Shown here: in pieces, positions 16,200 to 21,455 of the stretch
Position numbering within the stretch: position 1 is the first letter of the stretch
Layout of the letters: every line of letters begins with the position of its first letter
Assembly (NCBI GenBank): GCA_958448635.1
Contig: CAUDEQ010000028.1
Span: forward strand, 1-23,162
Length of the DNA: 23,162 nucleotides
Origin: an uncultured Bacillota bacterium
GTDB taxonomy: Bacteria; Bacillota; Clostridia; Peptostreptococcales; Anaerovoracaceae
Reading direction: 5' to 3'
Position numbers and translations under genes: made by a program
Notes under the pieces: model-generated
The model's database searches: none
Told to the model about the DNA's origin: nothing
Seen by the model: only the letters and a program-made list of their open reading frames with translations

Positions 16200-16661
16200 A
16201 TGAAAAAGAACATTATTTTATTATCCTCACTGGTACTGGCTTTTTCGCTGGTGCTTTTCTCATGTGGAAGCAGCCAGCCGACTCAGAATCAGAGCGGTGA
16301 TTCTACCGGTACTACGGAAAGCTCCCAGCCGGCTCAGAGCGCAGGAGCCATTGAAGGCTGGCCTTCCGACAACGCTCTGGTACAGAGCATCCCTGAATGC
16401 ACTACAGGCTCGATCATGAGCACAACAGAGGAAACTCACAGCATCTTCATCATGGTGGACAACGTTTCCAGAGACGATGCGCTGGCTTACTGGAACAATG
16501 CTCAGGCTGCAGGCTATGACAACATAACTTCGCAGAGCGATACTGCTGCCACCGGCGGCTTCACCTATGTGGCATCCGGCGACAACAACATCTCCCTCTC
16601 CGTTACATGGTCCCCTTCCGCCAACGAAGGCTGCCTCTCATTGCTGGCAATACAGTTATAA
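16200..16661 (+). CDS. Small secreted lipoprotein, function unknown
   Basis: The 153-residue precursor has a clear lipoprotein signal: MKKN, a hydrophobic stretch (about 5-21) and the lipobox LFSC, with the lipidated Cys at about 22. A Ser/Gln/Thr-rich tether of ~35 residues follows. The compact domain starts at GWPSDNALVQSIPE and contains YWNNAQAAGYDNIT, a pattern reminiscent of DUF6591-type clostridial lipoproteins (tentative, from memory). It should sit on the outer face of the membrane. The ATG at 16200 with AAGGAG 7 nt upstream is preferred over 16182, which lies upstream of that ribosome binding site and would add MKRRTV. It lies 61 nt after the HTH-less paralogue, with no clear promoter between them, so the two may be co-transcribed. 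A bidirectional terminator follows. Confidence 0.75.
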   Translation: MKKNIILLSSLVLAFSLVLFSCGSSQPTQNQSGDSTGTTESSQPAQSAGAIEGWPSDNALVQSIPECTTGSIMSTTEETHSIFIMVDNVSRDDALAYWNNAQAAGYDNITSQSDTAATGGFTYVASGDNNISLSVTWSPSANEGCLSLLAIQL

Positions 16662-16709
16662 TGACTGAATGAGGGCAGCGTTGATAATGCCGCTTACCAG
16701 ATATTGCGG

Positions 16710-16814
16710 TTAAAAAAGTGCAGATCCGACTTTTGTCGTGATCTGCATTGTTTTTAATCTCTCTATCAATTCCCCGTTGGCTGCTTGGAGCTGCCATTCC
16801 AATTCAGCCAACAT
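16710..16814 (-). CDS. Possible 34-residue peptide at the edge of the prophage region
   Basis: A small open frame starts at an ATG 14 nt downstream of an AGAGGTGA ribosome-binding-like sequence and would encode MLAELEWQLQAANGELIERL plus 14 more residues, an amphipathic helical peptide. Its stop lies at the terminator hairpin. An overlapping TTG-started 18-codon frame uses the same ribosome binding site at better spacing, which weakens the case. Both lie downstream of the phage lysis genes in the same orientation. Support is limited to the ribosome binding site and composition. Confidence 0.2.
   Translation of the reverse strand: MLAELEWQLQAANGELIERLKTMQITTKVGSALF
16711..16755. terminator. 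Bidirectional terminator between the lipoprotein and the prophage region
   Basis: TGCAGATC (16719-16726) plus CGAC pair with GTCG (16735-16738) plus GATCTGCA (16740-16747), a 12-bp stem. TTGTTTTT follows on the plus strand and a run of six T on the minus strand. It isolates the host genes from the minus-strand accessory genes. Confidence 0.85.
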
Positions 16815-16949
16815 TTCTTCAAAAAATCACCTCTTTTTCGCCGTCAAATGCGGTTTTGTTGGCTGTTTAGCTGCAATGAGATTATATAGCCATCACTTTT
16901 TGCGAATATTGTTGTCCATAATCTTTTCTATTTTATTTGCAGCCAACAA
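16776..16949. repeat. Four alternating GTTGGCTG / CAGCCAAC sites
   Basis: The 8-mer GTTGGCTG occurs at 16776-16783 and 16858-16865, and its complement CAGCCAAC at 16805-16812 and 16940-16947. This gives two nested-orientation inverted repeats. The second pair extends to 10 bp (TTGTTGGCTG at 16856-16865 and CAGCCAACAA at 16940-16949). The ~340-bp gap 16756-17094 has no convincing gene apart from the tiny frame listed, so these sites and the palindrome at 16984 are its main content. Confidence 0.6.
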
Positions 16950-16983
16950 CGACTTGTTTTTGCCGCCAAAACACCATTATAAT

Positions 16984-17037
16984 GAACCGACCCCCAAAAG
17001 TTAGATTTAAATATCTAACATTTGAGGTGTCGGTTCT
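16984..17037. repeat. Palindromic repeat, copy 2
   Basis: GAACCGAC (from 16984) pairs with GTCGGTTC (ending near 17037), and GTTAGAT with ATCTAAC around a TTAA core; the middle arms are imperfect. It shares the AACCGACCCCC start, the GTTAGAT/ATCTAAC core and the GTCGGTT end with the clpB terminator at 10931-10980. Here, however, it has no T tract on either side, so it is not an obvious terminator. Confidence 0.7.
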
Positions 17038-17094
17038 CTCACGTAAGGTCAGCTTTAATCTGTCTGCGATGAGAAGGCTGCCGTTACTGCTTCA

Positions 17095-17409
17095 TCAGCT
17101 GTCGATATCTGTCAGCAGCTTCTGCAGCTTTTCCCGCGTTTTCTTCATGCGCTCAATGTCGTTACCGTCTATCATATGGTTCAGTATCGATATCATGGCG
17201 CTGCACTGAGCCCTTTCCACGCGTTTAATTTCCTCAAGGACCTCAACGTCCCTTTTCTTGTGCTGCTGCAGCCTTTCTATAGCCGCGCTGTTTTTCCCTA
17301 CCGTGTTTTTTACCTTTATTCCCGGAGATATTATCTTCCATATAAGGGCTCCGACATTGCCTGCCAGAACAATGCCTCCGCCTATCGCCATCAAAAGCTC
17401 CCAGCTCAT
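17095..17409 (-). CDS. Phage lysis-cassette small TM/coiled-coil protein
   Basis: The 104-residue product has one N-terminal membrane span (about 5-27, LLMAIGGGIVLAGNVGALIW) followed by a charged, mostly helical tail (RLQQHKKRDVEVLEEIKRVE ... MKKTREKLQKLLTDIDS) predicted to coil. Similar small proteins ending in an LNHMIDGN...KKTR-LQ pattern are, as I recall, common next to endolysins in clostridial prophages. They may act as a second holin, antiholin or spanin-like factor, but the function is not established. The ATG at 17409 lies 8 nt after the amidase stop and has AGAGG upstream. The longer frame starting at 17478 would overlap the amidase gene by 61 nt and is disfavoured. Confidence 0.65.
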   Translation of the reverse strand: MSWELLMAIGGGIVLAGNVGALIWKIISPGIKVKNTVGKNSAAIERLQQHKKRDVEVLEEIKRVERAQCSAMISILNHMIDGNDIERMKKTREKLQKLLTDIDS

Positions 17410-17417
17410 GACAGCCT

Positions 17418-18212
17418 CTACAATTTTTCCGTATAGCCAAGATGAATCCAGCCTGCGCCTGATTTCAGCCTTCCCCATCTGCCATCTGTTTCTACGATGG
17501 TATAAACGCCCGGCTTGATGAAGCCTTTATTCTCGTACTTAGTGCCGGGACCTTTTCTGATATAAAGATCCTTGATTTTCACTCTGACCAGATATCCTTT
17601 TGTACTGCTGCCGCCTGATGTCGTTCCTCCTGTGCCTTTATCAGACGAAGACGTGCCGGACAACCCCTTGTCGGCTATACCTGCCGTCTTTAAAACACCG
17701 CGGGCGTATGCATATCCGAAAGCCTTCTGCTCTGCTGCAGTATCTGCAATCTTTACATCCTCGGCATTGTCCACGAAGAAGCCTTCGCAGATCACCGACG
17801 GCGCCTTTGTAAGACGTATCATCCCGAAATAATCTCCATTGCTTCCACGCTTGGTCTTAAGGCCACGGCTGTTCTGACCTATCTTTTTTACTTCAGCTTC
17901 GATATTTGCAGCAAGGTTCTTGCCCTTTCCGCCTCCTACTGTGTGGAAAACCTCAAAGCCGTTGCCACCTCCTGCATTGTTGTGGATGGACAGAACGTAA
18001 TCTGCACCCCAGCTGTTTGCTGCCTTCGCCATAGTGTTAATATTTGTATTGGTGGCGTTACTGGTTCTGGACATTTTAACGTCCACGCCATGTGCCTGCA
18101 GATAATCTCTGCAGGCCAGCGCCATCACGAGATTCACATCTCTCTCCGTAACATATTTAACTGCACCCGGATCACTTCCGCCGTGACCCGGATCTATATA
18201 AACCTTCGTCAT
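17418..18212 (-). CDS. N-acetylmuramoyl-L-alanine amidase endolysin (Amidase_3 + SH3)
   Basis: This phage-type endolysin cleaves the lactyl-amide bond between MurNAc and the stem peptide. In 264 residues, the Amidase_3 domain (1-175) begins KVYIDPGHGGSDPGA with zinc ligands H10, E23 and H77 (LSIHNNA) and the catalytic Glu at about 143 (ICEGFFVDN). A Gly/Ser/Thr linker (~183-205) leads to a C-terminal SH3-like wall-binding domain (VRVKIKDLYIRKGPGTKYEN ... GWIHLGY). No signal peptide is present, so it depends on a holin for access to the wall. Its start overlaps the holin stop by 4 nt (ATGA). The holin-endolysin coupling identifies it as a phage lysin, not a host autolysin. Confidence 0.92.
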   Translation of the reverse strand: MTKVYIDPGHGGSDPGAVKYVTERDVNLVMALACRDYLQAHGVDVKMSRTSNATNTNINTMAKAANSWGADYVLSIHNNAGGGNGFEVFHTVGGGKGKNLAANIEAEVKKIGQNSRGLKTKRGSNGDYFGMIRLTKAPSVICEGFFVDNAEDVKIADTAAEQKAFGYAYARGVLKTAGIADKGLSGTSSSDKGTGGTTSGGSSTKGYLVRVKIKDLYIRKGPGTKYENKGFIKPGVYTIVETDGRWGRLKSGAGWIHLGYTEKL

Positions 18213-18418
18213 TTTTCTTCACTCTCCTTCAATTCCGGCAGACCTGCGACGCTGGTAAGCAGCGACAACACCCCTGCCAACACAGATGCAGAGACGACCA
18301 TTTTCCAGTCTACAGCCTCTATTACAGCTGCCGCTCCTATGGTTGCAACTGCTGTCTGCGCTACTGTTTTCACGGCCCTTATGCCTGCCTTTTTTATCCA
18401 TTTTTTAAATTTATTCAT
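18209..18418 (-). CDS. Phage holin, r1t-like
   Basis: The 69-residue protein has a basic N-terminus (MNKFKKWIKKAGIRAVKTVAQ), two short hydrophobic helices (about 22-35 and 40-60) separated by a D-W turn (EAVDWK), and a charged tail (PELKESEEK). The VDW...V..LTS.AGLPE pattern matches the lactococcal phage r1t holin family. It should form membrane lesions that release the endolysin. The ATG has GGAGGAGTG directly upstream. It is the first clear gene of a three-gene lysis operon, with ATGA coupling to the amidase gene. Confidence 0.85.
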   Translation of the reverse strand: MNKFKKWIKKAGIRAVKTVAQTAVATIGAAAVIEAVDWKMVVSASVLAGVLSLLTSVAGLPELKESEEK

Positions 18419-18489
18419 TTCACTCCTCCATAGTCTTGCATTAACGCTGAGGATGTCATTGATATATCTTTTTTATTATCAGGCGGCAT
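18415..18489 (-). CDS. Short frame coupled to the holin start, possible phage gene remnant
   Basis: A 24-codon frame (MPPDNKKDISMTSSALMQDY...) ends with a TGA that overlaps the holin ATG (ATGA). The holin ribosome binding site lies inside it. The frame stays open for 11 further codons upstream but then meets a stop, and no ribosome binding site precedes the ATG. It may be the remaining 3' end of a deleted phage gene, or chance. Confidence 0.25.
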   Translation of the reverse strand: MPPDNKKDISMTSSALMQDYGGVK

Positions 18490-18607
18490 GACGTATAAAA
18501 AATCGCCGCCCTTATTATCATATTATTTAGCAAAGCGCCTGCGCGTGTATGGGTTATGAACATAAAATAAGTTATGGCTCCAGTCTTCGTGGATTTTTCA
18601 GGATAAT

Positions 18608-18634
18608 AAAAAAACCCGGAACAAATATGTTCCG
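18608..18634 (-). terminator. Terminator 190 nt upstream of the holin gene
   Basis: On the minus strand CGGAACA (18628-18634) pairs with TGTTCCG (18617-18623) around a 4-nt loop, followed by GG and seven T. A transcript entering from the right should stop here before the holin gene. Confidence 0.75.
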
Positions 18635-18771
18635 AGCTTTGTTCATGGTGATCCTAAAAAGAATCGTTCCGGCACATAAGGTTGAATTTTCAACCTTTTT
18701 GCATGTGGTTCTGTTTTTATCCCCTATTATCGCTCCAATTACTTCTGCCATCTTCAAAATACTGTCTATAT
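18608..18771 (-). ncRNA. Candidate short leader RNA or sRNA upstream of the lysis genes
   Basis: A minus-strand transcript of about 160 nt is bounded by an extended -10 promoter (18777-18785) and a terminator (18608-18634). It would contain a perfect hairpin at 18678-18697 (AAGGTTGAATTTTCAACCTT), flanked by CACAT/ATGTG pairing, and an arm CCGGAAC (18666-18672). That arm is complementary to the 3' arm of the terminator and could compete with the normal 5' arm. A weak open frame crosses it but runs through the terminator, so no peptide is claimed. It could be a leader controlling read-through to the holin gene or an independent small RNA. No Rfam family was recognised. Confidence 0.4.
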
Positions 18772-18776
18772 GATGT

Positions 18777-18785
18777 ATTATATCA
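18777..18785 (-). promoter_or_regulatory. Extended -10 promoter directed toward the lysis genes
   Basis: On the minus strand TGATATAAT is a perfect extended -10 directly after the integrase terminator. The -35 region overlaps the terminator stem; the nearest TTGAGC is 15 bp away, so recognition would rest on the extended -10. Confidence 0.55.
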
Positions 18786-18786
18786 T

Positions 18787-18830
18787 AAAAAAACGAAGCT
18801 CAATATATTTAATTAATAGCTTCGCTTTTT
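18787..18830. terminator. Integrase terminator, probably bidirectional
   Basis: CGAAGCT (18794-18800) pairs with AGCTTCG (18818-18824). The minus strand reads into seven T (18787-18793) and the plus strand into CTTTTTAT. It lies 26 nt beyond the integrase stop codon. Confidence 0.8.
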
Positions 18831-18855
18831 ATCTTTCTACCTATTTATATATACT

Positions 18856-20043
18856 TTAAACTATAACTGGTTGCTGTACATCTTCAAATGTTCCTATATA
18901 ATCTTCAAGTTTTTCTATAGCATTAAAATTCATCCTGTTAAAGACATCTGCATATATGTCAAGCGTCATATGGATATTTTTATGCCCTAACCAGTTCTTC
19001 AAAACGATCGCAGGTATTCCCGCTTCTATACATCGCGTTGCAAAAGTATGTCTTAAAGAATGCTGTCCGTTATATTCTATATCTGCCTTTTCACATAATC
19101 TCCTGTAAAAACAATTCACTTGCGTCGTTGCAACAAGCCCTTTCTTATTATGATCAAAGAATACCAACCCATATGGATTCTTTTTCATGTTCTGCACCGC
19201 TTGTCTCAAGCACTTTTCCAGCATTTTATTCATAGGTATATCACGCATACCCGTATATGTCTTCGTCCCATCTTTAATAAAATCTCTGTATTCCATTCCT
19301 CTTGAAATTGTTGATCTCACATGGACAACTTTTTTATTAAAATCAATATTCTCAGGTTTAAGTGCATTGATCTCACCCATTCTCATCCCACTGTACAGTT
19401 CCACAAGCAACTGTAATTTATAATTATTTCTGTTATGAGGCACGCAATGCATTTCCAATGCTCTCAAAAATGCCGCCTGTTCTTCTTCAGTAAGTCCTCT
19501 TACCTTTTTAGTTTTCTTGTTTGATTTCGGACATCTAAGCTCTTCCGAAAGCATTAAATTCTGCTGTACGATGCCCTTTTTTATCGCAATTACATACGCC
19601 ATCTTTAACTGTTGATAAACTTTACTTATCACACTGTTTGAATACCGCGTAAGCGTTTTCAAAAAGTGATCCATATGAAGCTCTTTAATCTCTGCAATCG
19701 GGATATTCCCTATGTTGCTTTTTTCGATTATTTTTAAGGTTCCTACGTTTCTCGAATACCCCTGCTCTCCTACATAATTTTTCTCAAAATCCGAATCCAA
19801 ACGTCTTTTGACAATTTCCGGTATAGTAGCATCCACATCTATTCCCCTTTGGCGCCTTTCTTCTTTTATGAGAAATGCTTCCGCTTTGTAAATGCATTCT
19901 GCTTCATCACTTCCCATAAAAGATTTCCTGCTAAGACCGCCCAATTCATTTCTATAGGATATGCGGTATTCTATTTTCCCACTTTCTCTATATCTGAAAG
20001 TCCCCTCTCCATTCATATTCTTTTTTCGCTTCTTATTTGCCAT
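18856..20043 (-). CDS. Tyrosine recombinase integrase
   Basis: This is a site-specific recombinase of the phage/ICE integrase family that catalyses integration, and excision together with a directionality factor. In 395 residues, the N-terminus carries a basic arm-binding segment with a KIEYRISYRNE strand (AP2-like). The SAM-like core-binding domain spans ~70-165 and the catalytic domain ~180-375. Catalytic residues are visible: R221 (SGMRMGEINAL), a Lys in the following beta hairpin (about 258-261), H328-x-x-R331 (HSLRHTFAT), H354 (LGHKNI) and the nucleophile Y364 (DIYADV). All are intact, so the enzyme should be active. It starts 11 nt after the excisionase-like gene. The att site was not identified; it would be expected near one side of the gene. 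Confidence 0.95.
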   Translation of the reverse strand: MANKKRKKNMNGEGTFRYRESGKIEYRISYRNELGGLSRKSFMGSDEAECIYKAEAFLIKEERRQRGIDVDATIPEIVKRRLDSDFEKNYVGEQGYSRNVGTLKIIEKSNIGNIPIAEIKELHMDHFLKTLTRYSNSVISKVYQQLKMAYVIAIKKGIVQQNLMLSEELRCPKSNKKTKKVRGLTEEEQAAFLRALEMHCVPHNRNNYKLQLLVELYSGMRMGEINALKPENIDFNKKVVHVRSTISRGMEYRDFIKDGTKTYTGMRDIPMNKMLEKCLRQAVQNMKKNPYGLVFFDHNKKGLVATTQVNCFYRRLCEKADIEYNGQHSLRHTFATRCIEAGIPAIVLKNWLGHKNIHMTLDIYADVFNRMNFNAIEKLEDYIGTFEDVQQPVIV

Positions 20044-20054
20044 TCCTACATCTC

Positions 20055-20294
20055 CTATCTCCAGTAGACTTCCTTATGTTTGTCACGCCTCCTTGAGAAA
20101 TAATCTATCAGTGCATGTCCTTCTACAACTTTATTTCTCCCAAAGTTCGCTGCAGGAAATTTGGGATCATTAAATAATTTCTGCACGGTAGCTTCACTCC
20201 AACCCAGAAGTCCAATCAAGTCATTGATCGTATAAAACCTAACTTCGCTTGAGATGTACATCTTCGATAATTCACTATTGCTTCTTACATCCAT
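20055..20294 (-). CDS. Small HTH protein, probable excisionase
   Basis: The 79-residue protein has a MerR/Xis-type winged helix: FYTINDLIGLLGWSEATVQKLFND (about 20-43) with the wing FGRNKVVEGHALIDYF, resembling HTH_17 excisionases of ICEs and prophages. Such proteins bind next to the att site and bias the integrase toward excision. The ATG has a strong AGGAGG. It is directly upstream of, and probably co-transcribed with, the integrase gene. A role as a plain transcriptional regulator is the alternative. Confidence 0.75.
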   Translation of the reverse strand: MDVRSNSELSKMYISSEVRFYTINDLIGLLGWSEATVQKLFNDPKFPAANFGRNKVVEGHALIDYFSRRRDKHKEVYWR

Positions 20295-20314
20295 GGATCA
20301 TACCTCCTATACAG

Positions 20315-20337
20315 AAGGTGTCTTAACCATACACCTT
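20315..20337. promoter_or_regulatory. Inverted repeat in the leader of the excisionase-like gene
   Basis: AAGGTGT (20315-20321) and ACACCTT (20331-20337) are perfect 7-bp arms with a 9-bp spacer, just upstream of the excisionase ribosome binding site. It could be an operator or a translational-control hairpin. Confidence 0.4.
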
Positions 20338-20392
20338 AATTCCTTTTTTGTTAAATGTGCGATTTATAATTTTATATGTTTGACATCATTCT

Positions 20393-20767
20393 CTATGGCG
20401 CATCGATTTCAACAGGTATCTCAAACCCAAGACTGATCGTCACAGCTTTTTCGATACTTTTCAGTTCGCGATCAGAAACCTTTCCTATATACTCTCCCAT
20501 CCTCTGTTTATCGATCGTCTTGATCTGCTCCAACAGAACAAGGGAGTTCTCCTTCAAATCCGCCATATCTTCAATGAGATAATGAGTAGGAATCGCCTTC
20601 TTCTTTGTCCTGCTTGTCAAGGGAGCAACGATAAGCGTTGGACTATATATGTTCCCTAAATTGTTCTGCAGTATAATCACCGGTCGCGTACCGCCCTGTT
20701 CGGAACCTATGTAAGGGCTCAGATTTGCTACATATATCTCTCCTCTTTTAAAACATCTCTCTTCCAT
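20393..20767 (-). CDS. MazF/PemK-type endoribonuclease toxin
   Basis: The 124-residue protein has the CcdB/PemK fold. It shows KRGEIYVANLSPYIGSEQGGTRPVIILQN at ~8-36, which includes the catalytic R and the conserved E-Q-G-G-x-R-P loop. The central VAPLTSRTKKKAIPTHY follows, with the conserved T-S pair that completes the MazF active site. Next comes LLEQIKTIDKQRMGEYIGKVS, typical of Gram-positive MazF. It should cleave mRNA at a short sequence. The length is full and the motifs intact. The ATG has AGGAGG upstream. No MazE-like antitoxin gene is visible on either side, which is unusual. The antitoxin may be replaced by a non-homologous neighbour, or the protein may be chromosomally neutralised. 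Confidence 0.9.
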   Translation of the reverse strand: MEERCFKRGEIYVANLSPYIGSEQGGTRPVIILQNNLGNIYSPTLIVAPLTSRTKKKAIPTHYLIEDMADLKENSLVLLEQIKTIDKQRMGEYIGKVSDRELKSIEKAVTISLGFEIPVEIDAP

Positions 20768-20892
20768 ATCTGCCTACCTCCTATGTAAGAGCCGGCAGAA
20801 TAGCAGTAAATGCCTTCTGCCAGCAAAACATTTCTATATGATATCTTCCATATTTGTCCTCGACATCCCGGAAGTGAGGAATCCATCAAACG

Positions 20893-20948
20893 GCAAGCAG
20901 CGTACTTGCTCCACGGGACTCTCACCCCAACTGTGGTTCTCACAGAGC
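20893..20948. other. Clustered hairpins, candidate structured RNA
   Basis: GCAAG/CTTGC (20893-20897 and 20905-20909), CCAC/GTGG (20911-20914 and 20933-20936), CTGTG/CACAG (20931-20935 and 20941-20945) and GCTC/GAGC (20908-20911 and 20945-20948) are packed in 56 bp. Some are mutually exclusive. On the minus strand the segment GGGGTGAGAGTCCC recalls the G-rich GTGAAAGTCCC element of group II intron domain I, but no further intron domains were found. Confidence 0.3.
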
Positions 20949-21068
20949 CGCCCCCATTGCGTGATCCTGCTTTACAGGGCTGTGGCTGGACGGGAGTATC
21001 ATTATCCTCTATGGTGGTCATCGCGCAGGACAGGAGCTGCCTGTCGTTTATTGCCGAATATTTATCGC

Positions 21069-21084
21069 TTACAAGTTCTTGTAA
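21069..21084. promoter_or_regulatory. Perfect palindrome, candidate operator
   Basis: TTACAAGTTCTTGTAA is a perfect 7+2+7 palindrome of operator size, about 300 bp upstream of both divergent transcription units. Which regulator would bind is unknown; the AlbA_2/HTH protein is a candidate. Confidence 0.35.
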
Positions 21085-21380
21085 TAGGCGTATCCGCAAA
21101 TGGCGCTTATACTCATCGTATTACCATAGATAATGTATCTGATGGACTGAGTATTCTGTTATGAAGGTTCATCGGAGGTTTTTATTTTGTCTGCTTCTTA
21201 TAAGCTTTCATCGTTCCTCCTACATGTTAGGCACCCGTAAATCTAAAAATATGAATCGTAGCAAAATATATTTCAAATTTTTATTCGCAAAACTTCCACA
21301 TAATTCTGTATTTCAAATTAGACATAACTTCACAAACAAAAGCATTTGATCAATCTGTGGAATTTTATTGGCTTATCCTG

Positions 21381-21386
21381 TATAAT
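21381..21386 (+). promoter_or_regulatory. -10 element of the AlbA_2 gene promoter
   Basis: A consensus TATAAT at 21381-21386 has a weak TGGAAT 17 bp upstream (21358-21363). Transcription would start near 21393. That excludes a translation start at 21357 and supports 21456 (or 21408). Confidence 0.5.
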
Positions 21387-21455
21387 TCATATCAAGACAT
21401 CAATAATATGAACAATAAAAAGTATTATTATTTCGTACAGAAATGGACAAATCTT

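Larger units (their letters stand above)
20768..21455. other. Hairpin-rich intergenic region with no convincing gene
   Basis: About 690 bp separate mazF from the divergent AlbA_2 gene. Several frames of 60-120 codons cross it on both strands, but none has a good ribosome binding site together with protein-like composition. The minus-strand 123-codon frame overlaps mazF by 40 nt and is rejected. Visible structure includes a GGCAGAA/TTCTGCC stem near 20794-20820, a cluster of hairpins at 20893-20948, a perfect TTACAAG/CTTGTAA palindrome at 21069-21084, and a promoter near 21381. Around 21172, CGGAGG precedes a short TTG-started frame of 17 codons on the plus strand, possibly debris of an eroded gene. 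Confidence 0.5.

Noticed and set aside
16603..16797. Minus-strand frame of 64 codons over the lipoprotein terminator
   Set aside because: It overlaps the lipoprotein 3' end and crosses a strong bidirectional terminator; no ribosome binding site or protein-like pattern is seen.
17410..17478. N-terminal extension of the TM/coiled-coil protein to 17478
   Set aside because: It would overlap the amidase by 61 nt and add a charged leader before the membrane segment. The internal ATG at 17409 has its own ribosome-binding-like AGAGG and normal spacing.
18549..18773. Plus-strand hydrophobic frame considered as a type I toxin
   Set aside because: It has no ribosome binding site, runs antisense through two hairpins of the minus-strand transcript, and is too long and polar at its N-terminus for known small toxins.
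20893..20960. Group II intron or known riboswitch
   Set aside because: Only a short GTGAGAGTCCC-like element was seen. No domain V, no intron ORF and no consensus of common riboswitch classes could be recognised.
20728..21099. Minus-strand frame of 123 codons upstream of mazF, considered as an antitoxin
   Set aside because: It starts with TTG and has no ribosome binding site, overlaps mazF by 40 nt and ends inside it. Its composition (Gly, Arg, Cys, Trp) does not resemble MazE or any HTH antitoxin.
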